From: CAZZBK01 sp964652155
Lineage (GTDB): Bacteria > Planctomycetota > Planctomycetia > Pirellulales > PNKZ01
DNA length: 27,504 bases
Reading direction: 5' to 3'
Assembly: GCA_964652155.1 (NCBI GenBank)
Contig: CAZZBK010000082.1
Coordinates: forward strand, 1-27,504
The notes below the pieces were generated by a model. That model was not told the DNA's origin. It ran no database searches and saw only the letters and a program-made list of their open reading frames with translations. The number at the start of each line of letters is the position of its first letter. The first letter of the stretch is position 1. This document shows positions 16,831 to 25,358 of this stretch, piece after piece. The position numbers and the translations under genes were made by a program.

Positions 16831-17382
16831 TTACTGTTCGTTGAACCGGAAGTCGGTGAAGACGATCGACGTCATCAGCGGCTTGCCGAGGGTCTTGTTG
16901 GTTGTCGCCAAAATGCGGCGTTTAATCAACCCCAATCCGGCGTCGGTGAGGTCGGTCAGGTCGGCGGCCCGGATCACCAAAATGACCTGTTCGCGGACCC
17001 GCTTGCCGCGCGACTCCATGGCCTTGGTGAATTCTTCGTCGCGCTCGATCGGCACGGTGCCGAAGAGGTGGAAGTCGATGCGGAGCGTGACGTTGGCCAA
17101 GGCCTGGTGCGCCGTGACGCTGAAGTCGCCGAGATCGACTTCTTTGTCCGACTGCGTCAGCTTGAGGGGCTCTTCGAGCTCCGGCGGCGGGGGGGGCAAT
17201 TCCTTGGCGGCTTCCTTGACCGGCTCGGGCGGAGGCGCTTCGGCGGCCGCGGGCGGAAAGAACATGTACACCACGACAAACTCGAGCAGCACCACCGCGG
17301 CGATCACCAAGGGGATCTTCAGCTTGGCAAATTTGCCCTTCGGCGCGGCGACTTCGGCGTCGCGGGTATCGGTAGCTGGCAT
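16831..17382 (-). CDS. fliL: FliL-like stator-associated protein
   Basis: Basal-body associated membrane protein that surrounds the stator and supports torque. The 183-residue chain has one transmembrane helix (about 25-43, IPLVIAAVVLLEFVVVYMFF), a Pro/Glu-rich linker (PPPEPVKE, ELPPPPPELEEP) and a periplasmic domain. That domain includes NVTLRIDFHLFG, REQVILVIRAADLTDL, LIKRRILATTNK and the C-terminal IVFTDFRF typical of FliL. I prefer the ATG at 17382, which has AGGA 5 bp upstream, over an in-frame TTG at 17397. It lies downstream of motB across a 206-bp gap of palindromic repeats and 82 bp upstream of fliN. Confidence 0.88.
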   Translation of the reverse strand: MPATDTRDAEVAAPKGKFAKLKIPLVIAAVVLLEFVVVYMFFPPAAAEAPPPEPVKEAAKELPPPPPELEEPLKLTQSDKEVDLGDFSVTAHQALANVTLRIDFHLFGTVPIERDEEFTKAMESRGKRVREQVILVIRAADLTDLTDAGLGLIKRRILATTNKTLGKPLMTSIVFTDFRFNEQ

Positions 17383-17475
17383 GATGGTCCTACTCAATCG
17401 TTCCGAAGCATTAAAGGATGGTCACATTCAGCCGTGTTTAGCAACATGATCTTCGACCGCATGACACGGCCACGA

Positions 17476-17542
17476 CCGGTCCGAGACGGACCGGCTATGG
17501 AAATCCAATCACGCAATCATAGCCGGTCCCTCTGGAACCGGT
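17476..17542. repeat. Pair of palindromic REP-like units in the motB-fliL gap
   Basis: Unit 1 (17476-17494) has arms CCGGTCCG and CGGACCGG around AGA. Unit 2 (about 17521-17543) is a decayed version, AGCCGGTCC and GGAACCGGTT around CTCT. The same palindrome in the opposite orientation lies at 6720-6740. Position inside an operon suggests an effect on mRNA processing, but that is inference. Confidence 0.6.
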
Positions 17543-17588
17543 TCTTCAGCTATCCATTCGTTCTTTGGTCGTCGTTCGTTATTTCGCA

Positions 17589-18275
17589 TTACAACTTGGC
17601 GGGGGCCAATCGCGTTTTGCGTTCTTCGTCGCTCCCCTCGAACTGCTCGGCGATCTCGTTCACGAGAAATACCTCGACACGCGAGTTCATCACCTTCGTG
17701 CTCTTGTCGCCGATCAACTGTGCCGGTTCATTCGCTCCCGCCACGCTCAGGCGGATCCGCTTGGCGGGGATGCCTTCGGCGATCACAAAGTCCATCACGG
17801 TCTTGGCCCGCGCGTAAGCCAGGTCGAAGGCGTTGTCGGCCGTCTCTTCGGTCGAACTGGCCCGTTTCGACGCATGACCGCGAATCTCGATTTTCTGAGG
17901 TCGTCCGAGCAAGGTCGGGAGCAAAGGGCGCAGCCGATCACGGCCGTCGTCCGTCAATTCGTCCGACGCCTCCTCGAACAACACGCTTCCGCCGATCAAT
18001 GTCTGATCGCCGGGGCGAACATGACGCACCATTGCGTTCTCGCCCACCGGGGCCTGCACCTTGGGCCCCCGTCGACGCTGGGCGCCGGGGGCCGGGTCCT
18101 TGTCTCGGCCAAACTGCTTCTTCATCGCCTCGACCGCCATCGCCACGCGGTTCTCGCTCTTCAACTCGCTCATCGACACGAGCATGATGAAAAACGTGAG
18201 CAGCAGCGACATCATGTCGCCGAACGTCACGAGCCACTCAGGCACGCCAGCGGGTGGGTCTTCTTGGAACGCCAT
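17589..18275 (-). CDS. motB: MotB, flagellar stator protein (peptidoglycan-anchoring subunit)
   Basis: Ion-channel and cell-wall anchor subunit of the MotA-MotB stator. The 228 residues begin with a short cytoplasmic part and one transmembrane helix containing TFGDMMSLLLTFFIMLVSMSEL. The Asp in it (residue 20) matches the essential ion-binding Asp of MotB. The C-terminal OmpA-like domain follows, with GSVLFEEASDELTDDGRDRL, KIEIRGHAS, AFDLAYARAKTVMDFVI and NSRVEVFLV. It is 15 bp downstream of motA. Ion type (proton or sodium) cannot be decided from what I see. Confidence 0.94.
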   Translation of the reverse strand: MAFQEDPPAGVPEWLVTFGDMMSLLLTFFIMLVSMSELKSENRVAMAVEAMKKQFGRDKDPAPGAQRRRGPKVQAPVGENAMVRHVRPGDQTLIGGSVLFEEASDELTDDGRDRLRPLLPTLLGRPQKIEIRGHASKRASSTEETADNAFDLAYARAKTVMDFVIAEGIPAKRIRLSVAGANEPAQLIGDKSTKVMNSRVEVFLVNEIAEQFEGSDEERKTRLAPAKL

Positions 18276-18290
18276 GACGGCTCGCCGCGT

Positions 18291-19058
18291 TTAAGCGGCC
18301 TCCTTCGGACGTGCCTTGGGCGGAACAAACGCCAACAGCTTCTGCTGGATCACGCGCGGATTGTCGCCCGACTGAATCCCCATCACGCCGCGAACGATGA
18401 TGTCCATCGCCAGCAGTTCTTGCTTGTTCAAATAGTTGAGCTTTTCCGAGAATGGCAACATGATCGCGTTGCTGAGGATCGCGCCGTACAGCGTTGTGAG
18501 CAAGGCCACGGCCATGCCGGGGCCGATGGCGTTGGGGTCCGACATGTTGCCGAGCATAATCACCAGCCCGAGCAGCGTGCCAATCATGCCAAACGCCGGC
18601 GCGAACTTGCCGGCCTGGTCCAGGATGCTCTTGCCTTGGCTATGTCGCATGGCCGTGCAGTCGATCTCGGTGCGGAGCACCTCCTCGATCACCTCGGCGC
18701 GCGTGCCGTCGACGGCCATCTGAATGCCCATCACGATGAACGGGTTCTTGATTTCGCCGATGCGCCCTTCGAGGGCGAGCAGGCCGTCGCGGCGCGCGGT
18801 CTCGGCCAGGCTGACGACCATTTCAATCAATTCCAAGACATTGGGGGGCTTGTTGAGAAACACGTTCTTCATCACGGCAAACACGCTCAGCACGTTCTTG
18901 AGCGGAAAGCACATGAGCACGGCGGCCAAGCCACCCCCGCCCACGCAGGCGAGCGAAGGGTAGTCGATGAACGCGCCGGCCGAACCGCCACCGGCGACGA
19001 CCGAGTAGACGATCGCCCCCACGGCGAAAATGACTCCCAATACGGTTGCAATATCCAT
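18291..19058 (-). CDS. motA: MotA, flagellar stator protein
   Basis: Four-span stator subunit that forms the ion channel with MotB and pushes on the rotor. The 255 residues show the normal pattern. N-terminal helices include IATVLGVIFAVGAIVYSVVAGG and YPSLACVGGGGLAAVLMCFP. A cytoplasmic loop with RRDGLLALEGRIGEIKNPFIVMGIQMAVDG comes next. Two C-terminal helices follow, FAPAFGMIGTLLGLVIML and GPGMAVALLTTLYGAILSN, the latter with the conserved AVALLTTLYG. A Shine-Dalgarno GGAAG precedes the ATG at 19058. It lies between flbD (31 bp upstream) and motB. Confidence 0.95.
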   Translation of the reverse strand: MDIATVLGVIFAVGAIVYSVVAGGGSAGAFIDYPSLACVGGGGLAAVLMCFPLKNVLSVFAVMKNVFLNKPPNVLELIEMVVSLAETARRDGLLALEGRIGEIKNPFIVMGIQMAVDGTRAEVIEEVLRTEIDCTAMRHSQGKSILDQAGKFAPAFGMIGTLLGLVIMLGNMSDPNAIGPGMAVALLTTLYGAILSNAIMLPFSEKLNYLNKQELLAMDIIVRGVMGIQSGDNPRVIQQKLLAFVPPKARPKEAA

Positions 19059-19089
19059 GCTGTTCTTCCGGCAACTGACTCAGTGATGT

Positions 19090-19323
19090 CTATCGAAACG
19101 AGTTGAGTTCCTGGCTCGCGACGCTGCGCAGCGGAGGCGGAATCATGTGCTTCTGGCGTTGGTACTCGACCGCCCGGCCAACCACCTCGTCGAGCGTCTC
19201 TTGCACCACGAAACGATCGCCATCGGTCATCGTCACGAACGTGTCCGGACGCTGCTCGACGTAGCGAATCAGGTCGGCGTTGACGATGAATTCACCGCCG
19301 CCGAGATGCGTCAATTTGATCAT
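19090..19323 (-). CDS. flbD: FlbD family flagellar protein
   Basis: A small (77-residue) protein of the FlbD/SwrD family, usually coded just before motA or in the fli operon and linked to swarming and stator power in Gram-positive bacteria. The sequence MIKLTHLGGGEFIVNADLI, followed by PDTFVTMTDGDRFVVQETLDEVV, matches the family well. The frame is open upstream to about 19404, but that part is not FlbD-like, so ATG 19323 is taken. It is the first gene of the flagellar operon seen here. Upstream, 19324-19684 is a divergent spacer. Confidence 0.88.
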   Translation of the reverse strand: MIKLTHLGGGEFIVNADLIRYVEQRPDTFVTMTDGDRFVVQETLDEVVGRAVEYQRQKHMIPPPLRSVASQELNSFR

Positions 19324-19524
19324 GTTTGGGGATGACTCCGGGCAGACCGTCGGCGCGCAAGCAACCAACCGTCTGGGAAAACATAGGACGCGACAAACAC
19401 GCACATGTCCCGAACTCGTCCCAGTCCCGCAGTTCCTTGCTCGATACGATCGTTACAGCCCCACCCGTCGGCATTTTGGGCCTAGATCCCCGGGCCGCCT
19501 GCGCGAGCGTACCCCCGGGTGACC

Positions 19525-19533
19525 TGCTATATT
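19525..19533 (+). promoter_or_regulatory. Possible extended -10 promoter for the oxidoreductase-MFS pair
   Basis: TGCTATATT fits an extended -10 element (TGn plus TATATT), but no good -35 hexamer lies at the right distance and the start codon is 150 bp downstream. The spacer 19324-19684 (361 bp) must hold promoters for both divergent units. I found no convincing sigma28 or sigma54 site for the flagellar side. Confidence 0.3.
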
Positions 19534-19684
19534 CCAGGCCGATTCACCCTTGCGCGGTGCATGGGCCCCCGGTGAGCAATTCGAGGCCGGGAAACACCGG
19601 GCATCCCGGAGGTCGCCCTGGCCTAATGGCCGCGCAGACCTTCATCAAAGTCAGCCGCAGGTTTTGACGTCGAAGGAGCTTGGC

Positions 19685-20746
19685 ATGTCGGCGAACTCAA
19701 CGAACCCTCTCTTACGCTGGGGCTTGATCGGCTACGGAGCCTGGGGCAGTCACCACGCCCGGGCCATCACCAGTACAAGCGGCAATCAACTGTCGGCGAT
19801 CGCCACGCGCTCGGCCGAGAGTCGCCAGCGCGCCGCTCTCGACCATCCCCAGGCCAAGCTCTACGCCGATGTTCACGAACTGCTCGCGCACGAATCGCTC
19901 GACGTGGTCGATGTCGTGCTGCCGTCCGATTTGCACTTCGAGGTCGCGCGCGCCGTGCTCGAGTCGGGCCGGCATCTGCTGCTCGAAAAGCCCATGTGCC
20001 TGGGCGTGGAACACTGCGATCAACTCAATCAGTTGGCCCGGTCGCGCGGGCTGCAATTGGCCGTGGGGCACGAACTGCGGCACTCGGCGCTGTGGGGACG
20101 GGTCAAGCAAATGGTCGACCGCGGCGACGTGGGTGCTCCGCTGCACGTGCTCATCGAGTTGTGGCGGCGACCGTATCGCCTCGGTTCACAAGGCTGGCGC
20201 TACGATATCCGCCGCGTGGGCAACTGGATTTTGGAAGAGCCCATCCACTTTTTCGATCTGGCGCGGTGGTACCTGGCGCGGGTTGGCGAGCCGCACACGG
20301 TCTACGCCACCGGCAATGGTCGCCAGCCCGGCCACCCCGAGTTACACGACAATTTCTCGGCCATGCTCCACTTCCCGCAGGGGTGCTATGCCGTGGTGAC
20401 TCAAACCCTGGCGGGTTGGGAGCATCATCAGAGCGTCAAGCTGACCGGCACCGAAGGCGCGCTATGGGCACGCTGGAGCGGCGCGCTCGACCGCACGTTT
20501 CAGCCCTCCCACAGTTTGCATTGGCAGCGCGGCGGCGGCGAGCCCGTCGAAGTGCCCATCGAGCAGCCCTCGGGCGAGGTGTACGAGTTGGTGGACGAGG
20601 TGGCCCAATTTTCTCGCGCGCTGCGCGCGGGGCTCGCGCCAAGCTGCACCGGCGACGATGGTCGCGCTGCGGTGGCTATGTGCCTGGCCGCTCAGGAGTC
20701 GCTCGAAACGCAACGGCATGTCCAGCTACCGGGAGCCCCGGCATGA
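19685..20746 (+). CDS. Gfo/Idh/MocA family NAD(P)-dependent oxidoreductase
   Basis: A 353-residue dehydrogenase of the glucose-fructose/inositol/MocA group, acting on sugars or sugar-like polyols. The Rossmann motif GYGAWG is at 16-21, the EKP motif (catalytic Lys) at 101-103 in LLLEKPMCLG, and the C-terminal half has WILEEPIHFFDLARWYLA, where the family normally shows DxxxH. Start ATG 19685 is supported by AAGGAG 6 bp upstream; the frame is open to 19550 but lacks such a site. Its stop overlaps the start of the MFS transporter (ATGA, 20743-20746). The pair may import and oxidise one compound; the substrate is unknown. Confidence 0.88.
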   Translation: MSANSTNPLLRWGLIGYGAWGSHHARAITSTSGNQLSAIATRSAESRQRAALDHPQAKLYADVHELLAHESLDVVDVVLPSDLHFEVARAVLESGRHLLLEKPMCLGVEHCDQLNQLARSRGLQLAVGHELRHSALWGRVKQMVDRGDVGAPLHVLIELWRRPYRLGSQGWRYDIRRVGNWILEEPIHFFDLARWYLARVGEPHTVYATGNGRQPGHPELHDNFSAMLHFPQGCYAVVTQTLAGWEHHQSVKLTGTEGALWARWSGALDRTFQPSHSLHWQRGGGEPVEVPIEQPSGEVYELVDEVAQFSRALRAGLAPSCTGDDGRAAVAMCLAAQESLETQRHVQLPGAPA

Positions 20747-22041
20747 CACCCAGCGAAGAGCTACCCGTGGCCGTGCGTTGGTACCACGGCATCACACGCT
20801 ACCAGTGGTTGGTGCTCGTGCTGGCCTCGGCCGGCTGGGTGTTCGACGTCTACGAGGGGCAAATCTTCAACACCACGCGGCAGAGTTTGCTCGCCGAATT
20901 GGTTGTGGCCGACTCGCCCGAAGAGAAGACCCGACAAATTCGCTTTTTGGGCGACGTGTTTGTGGGCATCTTTCTGGCCGGGGGAATGACGGGCGGATTG
21001 CTCTTTGGCCTGCTCGCCGATCGTTGGGGGCGCCGACCCACGATGATCCTCACGATCTTGGTGTACTCGCTCTTCTCGGGGCTCACGTACTTCGCACAAA
21101 ACCTGTGGCAGGTCGGCGCATTGCGGTTCCTGGTGTCGATGGGCATTGGCGGCGAGTGGGCCGTGGCCGCGGCCTTGGTCTCGGAAGTGTTTCCCAGTCG
21201 GGCCCGCGCTCAGGCGGCGAGTATCTTTCATGCCTCGAGCACGTTCGGCACCTGGCTCGCGGGGCTCGTCGCGCTGTGGATCGGCGCGCAGTGGCGCTAC
21301 GGGTATCTGATCGGCGTGTTGCCCGCGCTACTGATTCTTTGGATCCGCGCTCGCCTGAAAGAACCCGAGTCGTGGCGCGCCGTCGAGCACCGCGCGAGCG
21401 GCCAGCCGGGCGGCTTGGTCGAACTGCTCACCGATCGACGTTGGTGCGCTCGGGCACTGGCCGGCGTGATGCTCGCGGCGGTGGGGTTGGCGACCTTTTG
21501 GGCCATCACGATCGCCGGACAAGACCTGGCACGCATCTTCGCCCTGGCCGACGGACAGTCACATGAGGCTGCCGAGCAGTCGAGCAAATTCGCTTACGCG
21601 CTCGTGCAGGCCACCGGCGGAGGCATCGGGCTCGTGCTCTTTGGGCCGTTGTGTCACTGGCTGGGGCGCCGCCGCGCGTTCGTCTGGGCACATCTCTCGG
21701 CGCTCGCCATCGTGCCGCTCACCTGCTTCGTGCCGCAGTCATACGCGCAACTGCTGTGCATGTTGCCGCTGTACGGCGCTCTGACGATGAGCATGCACGC
21801 CGGCTATGCCGTGTACTTTCCCGAGCTGTTTCCCACCCGGCTCCGCGCCCTGGGAGCAAGCTTTTGCTTCAACGGCGGACGGATCGTCGCGGCGGTCATG
21901 CTGCCGCTTTCGGGTTATGTCAAAGGGGAGTTGGCCCCCTCGTTGCCCGTGGCGCTCACGTTGTTATCATCGACGTACTTGCTAGGGTTGGTGTTCATTC
22001 TGTTTCTGCCCGAGACGAAAGATCAACCGTTGCCCGAGTAG
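20743..22041 (+). CDS. MFS transporter, probably solute:proton symporter
   Basis: A 432-residue major facilitator protein with about 12 hydrophobic segments. Motif A appears as GLLADRWGRRPT (89-100) between helices 2 and 3. SMGIGGEWAVAAALVSEVFPSR is typical of the sugar-acid/aromatic-acid type groups, and the second half has a motif-A relic (GPLCHWLGRRRAF). The C-terminal YFPELFPTRLRALGASFCFN is also characteristic of these symporters. The frame extends upstream inside the oxidoreductase gene, but the ATG at 20743 overlaps its stop by 4 bp and starts a normal cytoplasmic N-terminus. Substrate is not predictable; the coupled oxidoreductase suggests a sugar or sugar acid. Confidence 0.88.
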   Translation: MTPSEELPVAVRWYHGITRYQWLVLVLASAGWVFDVYEGQIFNTTRQSLLAELVVADSPEEKTRQIRFLGDVFVGIFLAGGMTGGLLFGLLADRWGRRPTMILTILVYSLFSGLTYFAQNLWQVGALRFLVSMGIGGEWAVAAALVSEVFPSRARAQAASIFHASSTFGTWLAGLVALWIGAQWRYGYLIGVLPALLILWIRARLKEPESWRAVEHRASGQPGGLVELLTDRRWCARALAGVMLAAVGLATFWAITIAGQDLARIFALADGQSHEAAEQSSKFAYALVQATGGGIGLVLFGPLCHWLGRRRAFVWAHLSALAIVPLTCFVPQSYAQLLCMLPLYGALTMSMHAGYAVYFPELFPTRLRALGASFCFNGGRIVAAVMLPLSGYVKGELAPSLPVALTLLSSTYLLGLVFILFLPETKDQPLPE

Positions 22042-22053
22042 CGGCCGCAAGCG

Positions 22054-22120
22054 TCACGCCCGCGCCATCGTCACGGGCGTGAGCTTGGCGTGAAATAGAA
22101 AATCGGCGGCCGAGCCGCCG
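22054..22120. terminator. Two hairpins between convergent MFS gene and proB
   Basis: TCACGCCCG (22054-22062) pairs with CGGGCGTGA (22074-22082). A second hairpin, CGGCGG/CCGCCG, lies at 22104-22120. Neither has a T run on the top strand. They occupy the 96-bp gap between two convergent stop codons, so a bidirectional termination role is plausible but unproven. Confidence 0.45.
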
Positions 22121-22137
22121 GCTTGGGTGAGGCCCCA

Positions 22138-23295
22138 TCACTCGCTCGCGCTGCGCACTGCGGTCAGGGCCATGTTGTCGCGATGAATCACTTCTTCGTA
22201 AGGACACTGTCCCAAGGCGGTGGCGATGGCCTCGGTCCGCAATCCACAAATGCGCAACACGTCGGCGGCAGGGTAGTTGGTTAGCCCGCGAGCAAATTCG
22301 CGCCCGTGCGGGTCACGCAGTTCGATGACGTCTCCCTTGTGGAAGTCGCCTTGCGCGTCGGTGACGCCGATCGCGAGCAGGCTGCGTCCTTGCCGCTCGA
22401 TGGCCTGCCGCGCGCCGTCGTCCACGGTGATCACGCCGCGCGGCTGGGCCGTGAAGCCGATCCAGCGTTTCCAACTGGCAAGTCCTTCTCCCTGCGCGAC
22501 GAACAGTGTGCCGACCGGCTCGCCGGCGAGGATCTTGGCCAGCGCTCCGCGTTCGCGACCGCTGGTGATGATGACATTCTCGCCCGATAGGGTACACATT
22601 CGCGCGGCGTTGAGCTTGCTGGACATGCCCCCTTTGCTCAGTCCGGTTTTCTTGTCGCGGACCATGGCCCAGACCCGTTCGTCGAGTTGCGGCACGGTGT
22701 GGACCAGTTGCGAGCCGCTCTCGCGTGGGTCGCCGTCATAGAGCCCCTCGACATCGCTGAGCAACACGAGCAGCGGGGCACGAATCAGGTTGGTGACCAT
22801 CGCGGCCAGCCGGTCATTGTCGCCAAACGTGGTCTGCAACTCCTCGACGCTGACGGTGTCGTTTTCGTTGATAATGGGCACCGCGCCCAACTCGAGCAGC
22901 GCGAGCAGCGTGTTGCGAACGTTCAGGTAGCGGGTCCGGTCGCCGACGTCGTCGAAGGTGAGCAGCACCTGGGCGGCATGTCGGCCGAAGGCGCGCAAGG
23001 CCCGGTCGTAGGTTTGCACGAGGTAGCACTGCCCGACGGCGGCGACGGCCTGCAATTTGGCCAAGTCCTTGGGGCGTTCGACGAGTCCGAGCTGGCCCAT
23101 GCCCGCCCCGACCGCGCCGCTGCTGACCAGCACGACCCGGCGTCCGGTTTGGAGCACGTCGTGCAATTCCTCGGCCAGTGCGGCGATGCGGGCCTCGTTG
23201 AGTCGCCCGTCGGGTCCGGTGAGCACGCGGATCCCCACTTTGACGACGAGCGTCGAGGCGGCGGCGGCAATTTCCTGTCGCAAGGGATCGGTCAT
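22138..23295 (-). CDS. proB: Glutamate 5-kinase
   Basis: First step of proline synthesis: ATP-dependent phosphorylation of glutamate to gamma-glutamyl phosphate. The 385-residue protein has the amino-acid-kinase domain with VVKVGIRVLTG, VLVSSGAVGAGMGQLG and INENDTVSVEEL. It continues with FGDNDRLAAMVTNLI, LSDVEGLYDGDP and the C-terminal GGMSSKLNAARM. A PUA domain follows (about 285-385, GVITVDDGARQAIERQGRSL). Length is close to the E. coli enzyme. I take the ATG at 23295 instead of a GTG at 23343, because the extra residues are not family-like. No proA is next to it in the window. It is divergent from purF with a 263-bp spacer. Confidence 0.95.
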   Translation of the reverse strand: MTDPLRQEIAAAASTLVVKVGIRVLTGPDGRLNEARIAALAEELHDVLQTGRRVVLVSSGAVGAGMGQLGLVERPKDLAKLQAVAAVGQCYLVQTYDRALRAFGRHAAQVLLTFDDVGDRTRYLNVRNTLLALLELGAVPIINENDTVSVEELQTTFGDNDRLAAMVTNLIRAPLLVLLSDVEGLYDGDPRESGSQLVHTVPQLDERVWAMVRDKKTGLSKGGMSSKLNAARMCTLSGENVIITSGRERGALAKILAGEPVGTLFVAQGEGLASWKRWIGFTAQPRGVITVDDGARQAIERQGRSLLAIGVTDAQGDFHKGDVIELRDPHGREFARGLTNYPAADVLRICGLRTEAIATALGQCPYEEVIHRDNMALTAVRSASE

Positions 23296-23440
23296 AAGTG
23301 GATCACTGGGGCGGATGCGCGGAGTGAAATGCGTCAGGGGCACCCCAAGCGGGTGTGGGTCGAGCGTCGCCGTCGAGCGTCGCTAACCTCAAGTCGGCTA
23401 TCAACATATCGCCCGACAGGCTATCTCGCCAAGGTGTTGG

Positions 23441-23469
23441 TTGTGGAAGTGGGGTCGTACCCCTAAAAT
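23441..23469 (+). promoter_or_regulatory. Possible sigma70-type promoter for purF
   Basis: TTGTGG (23441-23446) and TAAAAT (23464-23469) are 17 bp apart, 90 bp before the purF start. The -10 is good and the -35 only moderate. No PurR-like operator or riboswitch was recognised in the spacer 23296-23558. Confidence 0.4.
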
Positions 23470-23558
23470 ACATGTCTGCTTTCCGCCTCGATGCGTTCGC
23501 CTTTCTCTCGCGTACCCTGGGAAGCCGGTCAGGCATGAAGTCGCCGGCGTAATCATCC

Positions 23559-25142
23559 ATGAGTGAATTGCACCACGAGTGCGGCATCGCCGCCATCTAT
23601 CACCTGAGCGGTGAGCCGAGCCCGATCCTGGGCGAAAAGGCACCGCTGAGCGACGCCTCGCGGCTCATCCCGCGGATGCTGCTCGACATCCAAAACCGCG
23701 GACAGTTGTCGGCGGGCATCTCGGCCTACGACCCCACCCGCACGCAACTTATCGAGACCTACAAGGAACTAGGCTCGGTCAGCGAAGTGTTCCGGCTGAG
23801 TCATAAGGCCAAGGCCGAGTCGCTGATGGAACGGCTTAGCGGGCCGGCGGCGATCGGTCACGTGCGTTACGCCACCTGCGGGGCCGACGACATCAACTAC
23901 GCCCAGCCTTATGAGCGGCATCATCTGCAAAAGCACAAGTGGTTCTCGTTCGGCTTCAACGGACAGTTGGCCAACTTTGCCGAGCTGCGGCACCAGTTGC
24001 TCACCCGTGGCGATAATCACCTGTCGCGCGACAACGACACCGAAATCATCCTGCACGAAATCGGCCGCGTGATGTCGGTCGAGTCCAACGGCGGCTACAC
24101 ACCGTCGCTGTTCGAGATTTGGCAGCGGCTGGCGCAAAAGTTCGACGGGGCATACAGCCTGGCCATGCTCAACGCCCTGGGCGAGATGCTCATTGTCCGC
24201 GACCCGTTGGGCATCAAGCCACTAGTCTACGCCAAGGAAGACAACCTGTTCGCGGCCGCCAGCGAAAGCGTCGCGCTTATCAACCTGGGCTTTAAGCCCG
24301 AGAGCGTCAAGTCGCTGCTGCCGGGGCAGGCGATCTCGATCGAGAATGGCCGCTTCGAGATCAAGCGGTTCATGCAAAGCCCTCGCCGGGCCCACTGCTT
24401 TTTCGAGTGGGTGTACTTTGCCAACGTCGCCAGCACGATGGACGACCGTAGCGTGTATCTGGCCCGCACCCGCTTGGGCGAAGAGCTCGCCCGCATCGAG
24501 ACGCTGGCCATCGACGACGACACGATCGTCGTGCCGGTGCCCGACACGAGCAAGGCAGCCGCCGACGCGATGGCCTACAAGCTGCGCGTGCCGAGCCGCG
24601 AAGGGCTGATTCGCAATCGCTACTCAGGTCGCACGTTCATCGAAGGCAAGCACCAACGGGTCCGCAAGGCCGAGAGCAAGTACACACCGCTGCGCGAGGT
24701 GCTCGAAGGGAAGAAGGTGATTCTCGTCGAGGACTCGATCGTCCGCAGCACGACGATGAAGGTGCTGCTGCACAAGATTCGCGAGCTAGGCCGCGCCAAG
24801 GAGATTCATGTGCGCGTCGCCTCGCCGCCGATCATCGCGCCGTGCTTTTATGGCATCGACATGTCGACGGTCAGCGAGCTGTTTGCCCCCAAGTTTTTGG
24901 AGGACGGCGTGCTCACCGAGGCCGGGCAAGACCGCATGGCCAAGCAGCTCGGGGCCGAGTCGCTGCGGTATCTGCCCGTCTCGTCGATCGCCCGGGCGAT
25001 TGGCTTCGACAGCGACCAATTGTGTCAGGCCTGTATCACCGGCGAGTACCCGACCCCTTGCGGTCAGGAGCTCTATCAGATCGCCGTTCGCAACGACAAG
25101 ATGCAAGTCATCGGCCGGACCTACGAAGGCGCGAACAGTTAA
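23559..25142 (+). CDS. purF: Amidophosphoribosyltransferase
   Basis: Commits PRPP to purine synthesis by adding glutamine-derived ammonia. The 527 residues start with the Ntn-hydrolase glutaminase domain. The nucleophile Cys8 lies in HHECGIAAIY, so a 7-residue propeptide must be removed. Further glutaminase motifs are NRGQLSAGI, AIGHVRYAT, FNGQLANF and RDNDTEIILHEI. The phosphoribosyltransferase domain has VVPVPDTSKAAADAMA and the PRPP loop VILVEDSIVRSTT. The tail has LCQACITGEYP, where Cys489 and Cys492 match the CxxC of the iron-sulfur form of PurF. Reading NRGQLSAG instead of QHRGQESAG and the overall sequence suggest a divergent PurF clade. The last 34 codons are repeated downstream (27294-27395). 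No obvious Shine-Dalgarno precedes ATG 23559. Confidence 0.93.
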   Translation: MSELHHECGIAAIYHLSGEPSPILGEKAPLSDASRLIPRMLLDIQNRGQLSAGISAYDPTRTQLIETYKELGSVSEVFRLSHKAKAESLMERLSGPAAIGHVRYATCGADDINYAQPYERHHLQKHKWFSFGFNGQLANFAELRHQLLTRGDNHLSRDNDTEIILHEIGRVMSVESNGGYTPSLFEIWQRLAQKFDGAYSLAMLNALGEMLIVRDPLGIKPLVYAKEDNLFAAASESVALINLGFKPESVKSLLPGQAISIENGRFEIKRFMQSPRRAHCFFEWVYFANVASTMDDRSVYLARTRLGEELARIETLAIDDDTIVVPVPDTSKAAADAMAYKLRVPSREGLIRNRYSGRTFIEGKHQRVRKAESKYTPLREVLEGKKVILVEDSIVRSTTMKVLLHKIRELGRAKEIHVRVASPPIIAPCFYGIDMSTVSELFAPKFLEDGVLTEAGQDRMAKQLGAESLRYLPVSSIARAIGFDSDQLCQACITGEYPTPCGQELYQIAVRNDKMQVIGRTYEGANS

Positions 25143-25214
25143 GCAATCGTAGGGTACGCACTCCGTGCGTACCATGCTTTGCGCCGGCTCAACGGTGGTA
25201 CGCACGGAGTGCGT
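25036..25214 (+). repeat. Direct repeat copy 1: purF 3' end plus palindrome pair
   Basis: Bases 25036-25161 (126 bp) are identical to 27289-27414. After one mismatch the match continues to 25179. A 17-nt spacer then differs, and 25197-25214 matches again at the same 2,253-bp offset. The repeat covers codons 494-527 of purF, the stop and two REP-like palindromes. Similarity stops after GGAGTGCGT, where the unique low-G+C DNA begins. Confidence 0.93.
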
Positions 25215-25217
25215 TGA
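25153..25217. repeat. Pair of palindromic units behind purF (copy 1)
   Basis: Unit 1 (25153-25173) has perfect 9-bp arms GGTACGCAC and GTGCGTACC around TCC. Unit 2 (25197-25217) has the left arm and a GGA loop, but its right arm is broken to GTGCGTTGA. The loops are complementary, so the two units are in opposite orientation, as in bipartite REP/BIME elements. As hairpins just behind a stop codon they may also end purF transcription. Confidence 0.75.
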
Positions 25218-25358
25218 ATAGATGGCACGCCACGACATTTGGCGTTGGCTGCCGACGTTGTTAGAATCTCTGAGTGTGCAAGCCACTGACCACGGATTAT
25301 GTGCACTATACATATGGAAACAAGGTAATCAATGTTTTGCCTCTGAGAATTAGCTCGC

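Noticed and set aside
17565..19106. 513-codon open frame opposite motA and motB.
   Set aside because: MotA and MotB on the other strand are unambiguous; the frame is a codon-bias shadow.
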